64,000 bases of DNA from Streptomyces carpinensis (GCF_002154505.1 NZ_MUBM01000086.1:1-64000); one strand, 5' to 3'; shown: positions 44,444 through 53,488, counted from the stretch's first letter. The notes: a model not told the origin generated them from the sequence alone. Numbers and translations: made by a program.

Positions 44444-45010
44444 ATGGGACACAGGGAGTACCTGGCCGAAGCGGCGCAATTGGCCACCGAATCGGTCGAG
44501 AACGGCTGGGGAGGCCCATTCGGCGCGTTGATCACCCACGATGGTGAGGTGATCGCTCGCGGCCAGAACCGCGTGCTGCTCACGGCGGACCCCACCGCGC
44601 ATGGCGAGGTGGAAGCGATACGCAAGGCCATTCAGTACCTCAACCCGGATGCTCCCACGGTCTCGGAAGAGCACCAGAACGAGTACACACTGGAGTTGGT
44701 GCCCCGTCCCGAAGGGTCCCCGGACATCTTGCCGGAGCGTGCCCGCATGCTCCAGGGATGCTCGATCTACACCAGCGGCGCGCCCTGTCCCATGTGCATG
44801 AGCGCTATCTACTGGGCGCGAATGGACGCCGTCTACTACAGCTGTGACTGGAAGGCCACCCAGGAGATCGGGTTCAGCGACGACTTCCAGTACGAGGACT
44901 TCCAGCGGCCTCCGGACCAGCGGAGCATCAGCATCAAGCAGATGTACCCCGAGTTGGGCGCACAGGCATACCAGGCGTGGCAGGACAAGCCGAACCACCA
45001 TCCGTACTGA
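44444..45010 (+). CDS. nucleoside/guanine deaminase
   Basis: A 188-aa cytidine-deaminase-fold enzyme. The zinc/catalytic site is 'DPTAHGEVEAIRKA' (H-x-E) and 'GAPCPMCMSAIYWA' (PCxxC). C-terminal 'SDDFQYEDFQRPPDQRSISI' matches guanine deaminases. The usual HAE is HGE here, which keeps both functional residues. It removes ammonia from guanine or a related base. It shares a very short divergent promoter region with the ABM protein. Confidence 0.9.
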   Translation: MGHREYLAEAAQLATESVENGWGGPFGALITHDGEVIARGQNRVLLTADPTAHGEVEAIRKAIQYLNPDAPTVSEEHQNEYTLELVPRPEGSPDILPERARMLQGCSIYTSGAPCPMCMSAIYWARMDAVYYSCDWKATQEIGFSDDFQYEDFQRPPDQRSISIKQMYPELGAQAYQAWQDKPNHHPY

Positions 45011-45281
45011 CGGTCACTGACTCGGTACGCGGAACTCCGGCTCGGGGGTGCCCGGTCGTGTGACGGCGCGGACCTCCAAGGGCGGACACGCACGGATGCA
45101 TTTACGGCCTGTCCGATGGGGCACGTGACCGCCGAGCCTCGCAACTCGCATGAGCCGGTGGCCACTTCACGGGCATCGTCCACCTACGTCTCGTGGGCGC
45201 GGCGGAGGTACAGGGTGGAAGGCGCGACCGGCAGGGCGAGGGGCTCTTGCGGTGTGCTGGCGGCGGGGGGGCGTCCGCCCT

Positions 45282-45884
45282 TCAGGGCCGGAAGATCCGG
45301 TCCAGTTGGTAGTGGAGGACGGCCGTGGCGGATTCGGCGTCACGCTGGCCCACCAGGACGCTGGTGCCGAGCCCTGCGGACATGGCCAGCAAGCCGACCG
45401 CTTCGGCGTGAGGGTCCGTACCTGGCCGGAGTAGTCCGGCGTCCGCCGCCTGCTGCAGCAGCCCGGTGAGGGTGATCTCGGCGGCGTCCGGATCCTTGAT
45501 GAAGGGCTGGGCCGCGAGGGTCTCGTCGGTCACCGACAGCACGGCGTACGAGGTGTAGAGGTGATGGAACAGGCGGCTCTCCTCGTCGACCGGCAGGGCT
45601 GCCATCAGCAGCGCCTCGATCACCGCGCGCGGCCCGGGGCTGTCACCGGCGGCGCGGACCCGGGCGGTCACTCGTTCCCCGAACCTGCCGGCCAGATGCC
45701 GCAGTCCGAAGAGGAGCAGCTTCTCCTTGGACTCGAAGTAGTACTGCACCAGCCGCAGTGAGACGCCGGCCTCGGCCGCCACGTCGCGCATCCCCACAGC
45801 GTGCAGCCCGAGCCGTCCGGCGGCCCGGACGAGGGCCTGCGCGATCTCGGTGCGCCGCTCCGCGTGATCCACCCGCTTGGGCAT
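45282..45884 (-). CDS. TetR-family repressor
   Basis: A 200-aa TetR protein from ATG 45884 with helix-turn-helix 'GMRDVAAEAGVSLRLVQYYF' and a BetI-like C-terminal domain ('ESRLFHHLYTSYAVLSVTDE'). A 38-bp nested palindrome lies upstream, shared with the divergent alpha/beta-hydrolase gene. It probably represses both. Confidence 0.9.
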   Translation of the reverse strand: MPKRVDHAERRTEIAQALVRAAGRLGLHAVGMRDVAAEAGVSLRLVQYYFESKEKLLLFGLRHLAGRFGERVTARVRAAGDSPGPRAVIEALLMAALPVDEESRLFHHLYTSYAVLSVTDETLAAQPFIKDPDAAEITLTGLLQQAADAGLLRPGTDPHAEAVGLLAMSAGLGTSVLVGQRDAESATAVLHYQLDRIFRP

Positions 45885-45926
45885 GGTTCGACTCTCCGCT
45901 CTTCGGATCGTGCCTCCGATTTTTGA

Positions 45927-45964
45927 TGATACAGCCGTACCATGTTCGTGGTACGTTCGTATCA
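45927..45964. promoter_or_regulatory. nested-palindrome TetR operator
   Basis: TGATAC-N4-GTACCA-N6-TGGTAC-N4-GTATCA: two perfectly symmetrical half-site pairs about the same centre. It spans the divergent promoter region, 28 bp before the hydrolase start and 43 bp before the repressor start. The spacing suits two TetR dimers or one dimer with extended contacts. Confidence 0.85.
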
Positions 45965-45991
45965 CAATGACCGACTGCCCAGGAGGTGGCC

Positions 45992-46927
45992 GTGCCCGAG
46001 TCCACACCAGCCCGTTCCAAGCCCGATGTCGGCCGCTTTGTCAGCGACGCCTGGCGTGAGCGCTACTTCGCGGCCTGCGACGCGGTCTACGCGCTGGGAG
46101 CGCCCGCGTCCTGGGAGGAGGATGTGGAGACCTCCTTCGGGGCCACGCACGTCTACCGCTACGACCCCGAGGACCCGGCCGCCCGAGAGCGCATCCCTCT
46201 CGTCCTCGTCCACGGAGCCGGCTCCTGCTCCGCGATGTGGTACCCGAACACTGCCGCCCTCAGTGCCGAACGGCCCGTCTATGCCATCGACACCCCGGGC
46301 GACCCGGGCCGCAGCGTGCAGCGCGAACCCATACACGAGCCCGAGCGTGCCGCGAAGTGGCTGGACGAGACACTCGCCGGCCTCGGGCTCGACCAGGTGC
46401 ACCTCCTCGGCTCGTCGTACGGCGGCTGGCTCGTCCTGAACCAGGCGTACCGCGCACCGGAACGCCTCGCCTCGGTAACGCTGCTCGACCCCGGAGGCCT
46501 GGAGAAGGTAGGAATGCGCTTCTTCGTGTGGATCTTCGCCAGTCTGTTTGCCACCTTCGCCCCCAAGGCGCTGCGGCCCCGTCTCGCGTCCTGGCTGGAA
46601 CAACCCGTCCTCGTCGTGCCGGAACTGCGCACCATGATCCGGACCGGGGTCCGCGCCTACCGCATCCGCCGGCCGGTGCCGCAGCCGCTCACCGACGCCG
46701 AACTGGGGGCGATCCGCAAGCCGTTGTACCTGGTGCTCGGCAGGCGCAGCCTCCTGGTACACCCCGACCGACAGGCCGAACGCGTGCCTCGGCTGATCCC
46801 CGGCGCAAGGGCCGAGATCATCTCCCGGACCGGCCACGGCCCGCAGATCGACCACGCGGCACTGACCAACCGGAAGATGCTCGACTTCATGAACGCCGCC
46901 GACCTCGGTCTGCCGACAGTGCGCTGA
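45992..46927 (+). CDS. alpha/beta hydrolase under TetR control
   Basis: 311 aa from GTG 45992 with AGGAGG five bases upstream. It has the oxyanion loop 'LVLVHGAGSCSAMW', the nucleophile elbow 'LLGSSYGGWLVL' (G-x-S-x-G) and the terminal catalytic His in 'SRTGHGPQIDH'. An esterase or C-C hydrolase; the substrate is probably the inducer of, or related to, the TetR ligand. An IS5 copy lies right after its stop. Confidence 0.88.
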   Translation: MPESTPARSKPDVGRFVSDAWRERYFAACDAVYALGAPASWEEDVETSFGATHVYRYDPEDPAARERIPLVLVHGAGSCSAMWYPNTAALSAERPVYAIDTPGDPGRSVQREPIHEPERAAKWLDETLAGLGLDQVHLLGSSYGGWLVLNQAYRAPERLASVTLLDPGGLEKVGMRFFVWIFASLFATFAPKALRPRLASWLEQPVLVVPELRTMIRTGVRAYRIRRPVPQPLTDAELGAIRKPLYLVLGRRSLLVHPDRQAERVPRLIPGARAEIISRTGHGPQIDHAALTNRKMLDFMNAADLGLPTVR

Positions 46928-47872
46928 GGACTGCCCGTCAGGTGACGAGCGAAGCCAGAGCCGGGCCGCGGCGACAGCCACGGTGCCGTGAAAGACATAG
47001 GCCCGCTTGTCAAAGCGGGTTGCCACGGCCCGGAGGCCCTTGCGCTGATTGATCGTCCGCTCGACCTCATTCCTGCGGGCGAAGCGTGATTGGTCGGTGG
47101 GCCGATCTCCTCGGCTGCCGCGGTTCTGGCGGTGGGTCCGCTGGTCGCGGCGGTCGGGAATGGTGTGTTTGACCTGCCACCGCCGCAGGTAACGGCGGTT
47201 GCGGCGGCGGGAACTGTACGCCTTGTCGCCACTGGGATGATCCGGCGGGGTCCGCGGGTGCCCGCCTGCCGGGCGGGCGCGCGGATGCGTTCCAGGCCCG
47301 GGATCATATGCGAGGCGTCGCCCCACTGATCAGGCGTGACCAGCCGAGCAAGAGGCCGCAGCCCGCCCTCACCAGCCAGGTGGATCTTTGTGCTCAGCCC
47401 GCCGCGTGAACGGCCGAGGGCTTCATCAGGGCGGAGCCGGGCAGGCGGGCCTACCGGGTCTCCGCGGTGCCTGCTTGCGGGCACCCGGCAGCGTGCTGGT
47501 GGGCGCGGCACACGGTGGAGCCCACACTCACCATGGACCAGTCGATGCGGCCCTCCGCACCGGCATCGGCTTGGACGGCCCGCAGAATCCTGTCCCAGCT
47601 GCCGTCCGCTGACCACCTGCGATGCCTGTCATGAACCGTCTTCCACTTCCCGAACCGCGTCGGCAGATTCCGCCACGGGATGCCGGTCCGCTGACGGAAC
47701 AGGATCCCGTTGCTCACAGACGGTGGTTCTTCCAACGCCCGCCGCGTCCAACGTCCTTCGGCAACTGAGGCCCCAGACGGGCCCATTCCTCGTTCGACAG
47801 ATCACCTTGCCCCACGCCGACCGGAACGATCGCAATGCAAGGTAGTCACGTGGAACCATCGGACAGGTCCTA
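46928..47872 (-). mobile_element. frameshifted IS5-family insertion sequence
   Basis: A transposase on the minus strand is broken into four frames: 'LSNEEWARLGPQLPKDVGRG' (about 47810-47720), 'VSNGILFRQRTGIPWRNLPT' (from 47715), 'LGRSRGGLSTKIHLAGEGGL' (from about 47440) and 'YLRRWQVKHTIPDRRDQRTH' with 'RNEVERTINQRKGLRAVATR' (to about 46990). At least three frameshifts. Ends resemble imperfect inverted repeats (GGACTGCCCGTCAGG on the left against GGACCTGTCCGATGG on the right, reverse strand). Near full length but inactive. Confidence 0.82.
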
Positions 47873-48034
47873 GTCGGCCATCGGATCCATGTCGGCCGGC
47901 CCGCCTTCCGGGCTGATGTAGGTTCCCTGGCCGCCCGAAGAGGCGGAAGCAGCGGATCGCCGGCTTGTCGGGACCACTCATCGTGAGCGGACCCGAACCG
48001 GGCCTGGCCCGGTTGGTGGAAGGGCCCGCATCCT

Positions 48035-48580
48035 CTACGGGAAACGCCGATCCTCGTGACTCGTTGTCGGCGCAGCAGCGCGGAGCCATCGGGCCAGCGC
48101 GGCGAAGTCGGCGTCTACGAGGCCTTTGGCCGGGTCGACGCGGTGAAGGAGCGACGGACCGGGATGTCCGGCAGCGACCCAGAGGCGGTCCATCGCGCTG
48201 ATCTCGTCGTCGACCCAGATGAACGGCCGGCCGTCGGCCCACTCGACAAGGGGACGGGTCTTCCAGTGCACTCCGTGCGGGGTGTCGTCGTCGCAAGCGT
48301 CCGGCCACTCCACCACAGGCAGCCTCGGGAGCCCAATACGGGGGGCGACGGACTCGTTGGCATCCTCCGCCCATGTCGACGCCCACACGAGATGACAGCC
48401 CAGGGCCATGAGGCGCGCACCAAGGCCGGGTTCAAGTCGTCCTAGCAACGGGTTGTCCCGGTCGAGGGGTGCTCGGGCGTCGGGCACAGGGGCTTGCAGA
48501 CGACCGGGTGGCGATCCGAAGGGGATGAGTGGACCGTCGACGTCGAGGAAGAGGATGGGGCGCTCTGTCGCGCATGTCAC
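48035..48580 (-). CDS. HAD-like hydrolase domain protein
   Basis: A 181-aa protein from GTG 48580. Motif 1 is 'ILFLDVDGPLIPFG' (DxDG), motif 2 'LVWASTWAEDAN' and the acidic motif 4 'FIWVDDEISAMDRLW'. It belongs to a HAD group common in actinomycetes, with no known substrate. Isolated gene. Confidence 0.85.
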   Translation of the reverse strand: MTCATERPILFLDVDGPLIPFGSPPGRLQAPVPDARAPLDRDNPLLGRLEPGLGARLMALGCHLVWASTWAEDANESVAPRIGLPRLPVVEWPDACDDDTPHGVHWKTRPLVEWADGRPFIWVDDEISAMDRLWVAAGHPGPSLLHRVDPAKGLVDADFAALARWLRAAAPTTSHEDRRFP

Positions 48581-48730
48581 GACGGCACGATAGCTCGGCC
48601 GGCGGGGGAGTGGCCAAGCCGCCTTCACTCTCGCATGTGCGCGTTCATCTGCTGGAGGGGCCCGAAGCCGTCGCGCAAGGAGTGCGGTGCCGAGACCGGA
48701 GCACCGGCTCCGCATGGCTTCGCGGCAGGT

Positions 48731-48760
48731 GTCCAGCTTGCCTGCGCAGGCAAGCTGGAC
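48731..48760. promoter_or_regulatory. 30-bp perfect palindrome, MarR operator
   Basis: Fifteen bases followed by their exact reverse complement, with the core TTGCCTGCGCAGGCAA typical of MarR sites that pair with MFS exporters. It ends 31 bp before the marR start codon. Autorepression and repression of the downstream exporter are expected. Confidence 0.9.
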
Positions 48761-48791
48761 AATTCGCGTGGACGTTTCTAGGGTGAGGATC

Positions 48792-49238
48792 ATGAGTGAA
48801 CACCGTGAGCCGTCGCCTTCAGCCGTCCGTGCCTCGCGGGACGTGCGGGCGGTCATCGGGCGCCTGCGGCGCCGTATCCGCGCCGCCGGGGACACCGGGG
48901 ACATGAGTCTCACCCAGGCATCGGTCCTGGCCCGCCTGACGGACAACGAGGGCCTCACGGTCAGCGATCTCGCCGCCATCGAGGGCATGCGGCACCAGTC
49001 GATGACGACCACGGTCGCTGCTCTGACCGGCCTGGGGCTGGTCGAGCGGCGTCGCGACCCCGGCGACGGTCGCCGCCTGCTGATCGCGCTCACCGCCGAG
49101 GGGCGTCGGCGGGCCGAGGAGGGCAGACAGGCCCGTGGCGAATGGCTCGCCGCGCAGCTGCAGGAGAAGTGCACCGAGGAGGAGCGTCAGACGGTGATCG
49201 CGGCCATGGCTGTGCTGGAGCGACTCGTCCATGACTGA
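48792..49238 (+). CDS. MarR-family repressor
   Basis: 148 aa with winged helix 'LTVSDLAAIEGMRHQSMTTT' and wing 'RRDPGDGRRLLIALTAEGRR'. It starts at ATG 48792, just behind a 30-bp palindrome, and overlaps the MFS gene by 8 bp, so the two are translationally coupled. Typical drug-responsive repressor of an exporter. Confidence 0.93.
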   Translation: MSEHREPSPSAVRASRDVRAVIGRLRRRIRAAGDTGDMSLTQASVLARLTDNEGLTVSDLAAIEGMRHQSMTTTVAALTGLGLVERRRDPGDGRRLLIALTAEGRRRAEEGRQARGEWLAAQLQEKCTEEERQTVIAAMAVLERLVHD

Positions 49239-50652
49239 CCAGACGACCGCGGCGCGCGGCGACACCAGGAAGGCAGGCTTCGACCGCCGGCTCGTCCCCC
49301 CGATGATGCTGGGCTCGGTCCTGAACCCGATCAACTCCACCATCATCGCCGTGGCGCTCGTGCCCATCGGCGCCGCGTTCGGGGCGCCGCCGTCGGAGAC
49401 CGCCTGGCTGGTCTCGGCCCTCTACCTGGCCACCGCCCTCGGGCAGCCGATCGTCGGCCGACTGATCGACATCTTCGGTCCGCGCCGTCTGTTCCTCCTC
49501 AGCACCAGCCTCGTCGGCGTCGCCGGCATCGTCGGCGCCCTGGCCCCCGACCTGGGGGTCCTGATCGCGGCACGGGTCCTGCTCGGCTTCGGAACGTGCG
49601 CCGGCTACCCCGCCGCCATGGCACTGCTGCGCAGCGAGGCCAAGCGGACCGGCCAGGACAGCCCCGCGGGCGTGCTGACCGCTCTGGCGGTCGCCAACCA
49701 GACCATCGCCGTGGTCGGTCCCCTGCTCGGCGGGCTGCTGATCGGGCTGGGCGGATGGCGCTCCACCTTCGCGCTCAACATCCCCCTGTCCGCGGTCGCG
49801 GTCACGCTCGGCGCGCTTCGGCTGCCCGAACAGCCGAGCACCGGCGCGGCGGCCCGGGGCAGGCCTGCGGCACAGATCGACCTGCCGGGCATGGCCCTGT
49901 TCGCGGCCATGTTGTTCTCGCTCCTGCTGTTCCTGATGAACCTGCACGCCGGCAGCTGGTACCTACCGGTGATCACCCTCGCCGCCGGAGCCGGTTTCAC
50001 TGTGCGGGAGCTGCGCGCCGAGACGCCGTTCATCGACCTGAGGGTCCTCGGCGGCAATGCACCGCTGCTGGCCACCTACGGACGCGCGCTGGTGGCCTAC
50101 GTCGTCTCCTACGCCTTCCTCTACGGCTTCACCCAGTGGACCGAGGAGGGCTACGGGCTCTCGCCCTTCCACGCCGGGCTCGTGCAGATACCGATGTTCC
50201 TCGTGGGGATCGCCGTCTCCGTCAGCGTGGGCCGGCGCAGCGGAGTCCTGGGAAAGCTCCTGCTGGGCGCCATCGGCCAGATAGCCGCCTGCGCGCTGAT
50301 GCTGACCCTCACCGCAGGCAGCCCCGTGTGGATGCTGGTCCTGCTCGCCGTGGTCTTCGGTGTGCCCCAGGGGTCCAACAGCCTGGCCCTGCAGAACTCC
50401 GTGTATTTCCAGGCCGATCCCCAGCGCACCGCATCCTCCGCCGGACTGCTGCGGACCTTCGCCTACGTGGGCTCGATGATCGCCTCCTCCGCGACCGCCG
50501 CGTCCTTCGGGCGGCGTGCCGGCACCTCCGGCATGCACCACCTCGCCTGGATCATGCTCGCCGCCGGGGTCCTGTACCTCCTGATCACCGTCTTCGACCG
50601 AAGCCTGCGACGCCTCTCGGCCGACCGGGCCGAAGGCACGCCAAAGGCATAG
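49231..50652 (+). CDS. MFS drug-exporter-type transporter
   Basis: A 473-aa membrane protein of the DHA2 (EmrB/QacA) group ('NPINSTIIAVALVPIGAAFG', 'GRLIDIFGPRRLFLLST' as motif A, 'GYPAAMALLRSEAKR'). About 12-14 helices. It is coupled to MarR and so probably exports the compound that MarR senses; the natural substrate is unknown. The downstream hydrolase gene may be in the same unit. Confidence 0.92.
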   Translation: MTDQTTAARGDTRKAGFDRRLVPPMMLGSVLNPINSTIIAVALVPIGAAFGAPPSETAWLVSALYLATALGQPIVGRLIDIFGPRRLFLLSTSLVGVAGIVGALAPDLGVLIAARVLLGFGTCAGYPAAMALLRSEAKRTGQDSPAGVLTALAVANQTIAVVGPLLGGLLIGLGGWRSTFALNIPLSAVAVTLGALRLPEQPSTGAAARGRPAAQIDLPGMALFAAMLFSLLLFLMNLHAGSWYLPVITLAAGAGFTVRELRAETPFIDLRVLGGNAPLLATYGRALVAYVVSYAFLYGFTQWTEEGYGLSPFHAGLVQIPMFLVGIAVSVSVGRRSGVLGKLLLGAIGQIAACALMLTLTAGSPVWMLVLLAVVFGVPQGSNSLALQNSVYFQADPQRTASSAGLLRTFAYVGSMIASSATAASFGRRAGTSGMHHLAWIMLAAGVLYLLITVFDRSLRRLSADRAEGTPKA

Positions 50653-50818
50653 GCGTTGCGCGCCGGTGAACCCGTGCAGTCCGTCCGGGCGGCACCCGCG
50701 CCCTCCTGAGCGGGTGTGCCCGAGGCCGAGACCTGCGCACCGCAGCCCCGTACGGCGAGAGCGCCGGAACACCGAGCCCCATCCCCAAGACCCAGTACCC
50801 GTAGTGAAAGGCCGGACC

Positions 50819-51376
50819 GTGTCCCGCACCGCTCTGCTCTCCATGGACCTCCAGGTCAACCACCTCGCCCACGTTCGCGCCGACTACCTGCCGACCGCTG
50901 TCCGGGCATTGGAAACGGCCCGAGCCGCCCAGCTTCCCGTCATCCACGTCGCCCTCCAGCTCCGCCCCGGTCACGCCGACGTCCATCCGCGCAACAAGGT
51001 CTTCGGCTCGCTGCCGTTCCACCTGTTCACCGCCGACGACCCCGGTGCCGCCATCCACCCGGACGTCGCCCCTCGCGGCGACGAGATCGTCGTGCACAAG
51101 AACCGCGTCAGTGCCTTCGCGGGCAACAACCTCCAGCAGATCCTCGCCGCCCAGGACATCGACCACCTCGTCATGGCCGGCATCGCCACCGGCGGCATCG
51201 TCCTGTCCACCGTTCTGCAGGCGGCCGACCTGGACTACCGCGTCACCGTCCTGTCCGACGCCTGCGCCGACCCCCACCCCGACCTGCACGACATGCTGCT
51301 GACCAAGGTCTTCAACCGCCGCGGCGACGTGGTCACGACGAACGAGTGGGCTGCCGGCCTGTCGACCGACGCGTAA
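50819..51376 (+). CDS. isochorismatase-fold protein lacking the catalytic Cys
   Basis: 185 aa from GTG 50819. The fold is clear ('LLSMDLQVNHLAHVRADYLP', 'IVVHKNRVSAFAGNNLQQIL', 'VMAGIATGGIVLSTVLQAAD'). The general base Asp and the Lys are present, but the nucleophile Cys position of 'GxxTxxCVxxT' reads Gly (ATGGIVLST). It is therefore either a non-hydrolytic relative or a different chemistry. It follows the MarR-MFS pair by 166 bp on the same strand. Confidence 0.8.
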   Translation: MSRTALLSMDLQVNHLAHVRADYLPTAVRALETARAAQLPVIHVALQLRPGHADVHPRNKVFGSLPFHLFTADDPGAAIHPDVAPRGDEIVVHKNRVSAFAGNNLQQILAAQDIDHLVMAGIATGGIVLSTVLQAADLDYRVTVLSDACADPHPDLHDMLLTKVFNRRGDVVTTNEWAAGLSTDA

Positions 51377-51562
51377 CCAGGCCTTGGAACTCCTGCCACG
51401 ATGACTTCGGGCGTCCCCAGCAGACGAGCGCGCATGGGGCCAGCCGGCGCTCATCACCAAGACGCCACAGCCGAGTTGGCTCCGCCGATCGCCCCGTACA
51501 GTGCACGGCGAGAGGACATGGGCGATCAGAACTGAGACGACGACAGCGACTATCGCCAAGCC

Positions 51563-51688
51563 GTGGGACGGGCATGGGTCATGGTGGCGATCGCTTCCTG
51601 CTGCTCGCTACTGGTTGTCGGGATCGTCGCCGTCGTCGTCTTCGGCTTCGGCTTCATGATGGCCCTCGCGGCAGATCTCAGCAGGTGA
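51563..51688 (+). CDS. tiny single-helix membrane protein
   Basis: 41 codons from GTG 51563, mostly one hydrophobic helix ('IASCCSLLVVGIVAVVVFGF'). In the same frame a better start, ATG 51518 with GAGAGG just before it, is followed after five codons by an in-frame TGA and then an acidic stretch ('DDDSDYRQAVGRAW'). Either the small form is used or this is a nonsense-mutated gene. Confidence 0.4.
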   Translation: MGRAWVMVAIASCCSLLVVGIVAVVVFGFGFMMALAADLSR

Positions 51689-51949
51689 CCGCTGCTGCGG
51701 TACGGACGCGGGCAGAGAGCAGCCGCGCGTCGTCCTCCTCCGCGTGCCCTCCGCGGCCACGACCGGCCCACCGGGTCGGTGTACGCCGAGTTCCGTAGAC
51801 TGCGGGTGTGGCTGAGCAGAGGACGAGTGGCGGGCGGCGAGTACTCCAACGGGAGTGGCCCCGGCAGCAAGCACTTCGACCTGTGGCCGCTCTCCAAGGC
51901 AGCCGAGGCATGCTTCGGCACGGCCCAATGGCCCGCCGACCGGGTGGTC

Positions 51950-52180
51950 CCGCAGCCATGATGCCCTTGAACGACGGGTAACGGGCCTCACCCGACTGGT
52001 CGGTCACCGACACCACCGCCGGCAGCAACGCCTGAAGCTGCTCGGAGGCAACGTCGCCATCCCGGCGACCCTTGACCGTGCCGTCCTAGACGGAGACCTC
52101 GAAGAGCAGGGTGACCTGCGGGACGCCGAGGCGCTCCGCCAGCAGCGCCGGAACCACCGTGCTGCGTTCCTTCCGCGTCA
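51950..52180 (-). pseudogene. electron-transfer-flavoprotein beta subunit (etfB) fragment
   Basis: The minus strand encodes 'MTRKERSTVVPALLAERLGV', 'PQVTLLFEVSV', a TAG stop in place of the usual Glu, then 'DGTVKGRRDGDVASEQLQAL', 'LPAVVSVTDQSGEARYPSFK' and 'GIMAA'. This is the C-terminal half of EtfB with the conserved 'RYPSFKGIMAAKKK' end. The N-terminal half is missing and the nonsense codon confirms decay. It abuts the P450 gene's 3' end. Confidence 0.82.
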
Positions 52181-52198
52181 TGCCGCAGCGACGACGGG

Positions 52199-53488
52199 CT
52201 ACGAGGAGCCGGCCACCCGCACGGGCAGGGTTTTCAGGCCGTTGATGAAGTTCGACACCAGGCGGCGCGGTGGGGACGCGAGACGGAGTGGGTCGGGCAG
52301 GGCGCTGCGGGCCTCGTCGTACAAGGCTCGTAGCTGGAGGCGGGCGAAGTGTGCGCCCAGGCAGACGTGGGGGCCGTCACCGAAGGAGATGTGGGGGTTC
52401 GGGGAGCGGGAGAGGTCGAGGGCGTACGGGTCGTGGAAGACACGTTCGTCGTGGTTGGCCGAGGCGTGGAAGACGACGACCTTGTCGCCGGTGCGGATAC
52501 GCGTGCCGGCCAGTTCCGTGTCCTGGGCGGCGGTGCGGCGGAAGGTCAGGACCGGTGGATGGCGGCGCAGCAGTTCTTCCACGGCGGTGGTGAGCCTAAC
52601 CTCGGCGGCGCGCAGGCGGCGGTATGCGTCGGGATGTTGGGCCAGGAGGTGCAGGCCACCGGGAGCCGCGCTGCGCACCGTGTCGTTCCCGGCCACCACC
52701 AGAAGGAAGAAGAACATCTCCAGTTCCGGCTCGGTCAGTTCCGGGTCCATGGCGAGGGCTGTCATCACGTCGTCGTCGGGGTGTTGCCGCTTGTGTGCCG
52801 CCAGGGAGAGCGCATAGTCGAACATGTCCCTCAGCGACGCCGGGGATCTCGGGTTGATGGGCTTGGCGTCCGTCCCGAGTCTCGGTGTCCCGGCCTCATC
52901 GGGGTCCTGGTAGCCGATGACGCGCTGGGTCCAGTGCAGGAGGAGGCTTCGGTCGCTGTCCGGTACGCCCAGCAGGTCGGTGAGATTGAGCAGGGCGTAG
53001 TCGTCGGTGACCTGGGCGACGAGGTCACAGATGCCGTCGGTGGTCTGTGCCCTGGCGATCGCCCGGGTGAGCAGGGAGCGGGCGCGTTCGCGGACGACCG
53101 CGGTGAAGCGATCCAGGCGCTTCGGGGTGAACGCACGGCTGACCAGGACCCGCAGTCGCCGGTGGTGCGGTGGGTCCTGGTTGAGCATCATGCGGCGGAT
53201 GAACGGCAGGTCGTCGGGGTCCGGGTCACGAATCTGGGTGGCCCCCAGGTACGAGGAGTAGGTCGAGGAGTCCCTCAGGACGCGAACGGCGTCGTGGTGC
53301 CGGGTGACGGCCCAGAAGCCGGTGCCGGCCGGCCAGCCGAGCACCTCCGGCTCCTCCTGCCACGCCACGGGATGGTGATCGCGTAGCGCGCGGTAGCGGT
53401 CGTGGGGGATGCCCTGCGCGTACCGCCTGGGGTCGAACACATCCGGTACCGCCGCCCGTCCCGCCGCTTCGGGGTGTTGCCCGCTCAC
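52199..53488 (-). CDS. cytochrome P450
   Basis: A 429-aa bacterial P450. The heme ligand is in 'SFGDGPHVCLGAHFARLQLR'. The I-helix oxygen motif 'FLLVVAGNDTVR' keeps AGxxT, and the K-helix ExxR is 'VEELLR'. The sequence resembles the CYP124/125/142-like group ('LNQDPPHHRRLRVLVSRAF'), which oxidises fatty or sterol chains; substrate uncertain. GTG 53488 overlaps the upstream hydrolase stop (GTGA), so the two form an operon. No ferredoxin gene is adjacent. Confidence 0.92.
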   Translation of the reverse strand: MSGQHPEAAGRAAVPDVFDPRRYAQGIPHDRYRALRDHHPVAWQEEPEVLGWPAGTGFWAVTRHHDAVRVLRDSSTYSSYLGATQIRDPDPDDLPFIRRMMLNQDPPHHRRLRVLVSRAFTPKRLDRFTAVVRERARSLLTRAIARAQTTDGICDLVAQVTDDYALLNLTDLLGVPDSDRSLLLHWTQRVIGYQDPDEAGTPRLGTDAKPINPRSPASLRDMFDYALSLAAHKRQHPDDDVMTALAMDPELTEPELEMFFFLLVVAGNDTVRSAAPGGLHLLAQHPDAYRRLRAAEVRLTTAVEELLRRHPPVLTFRRTAAQDTELAGTRIRTGDKVVVFHASANHDERVFHDPYALDLSRSPNPHISFGDGPHVCLGAHFARLQLRALYDEARSALPDPLRLASPPRRLVSNFINGLKTLPVRVAGSS

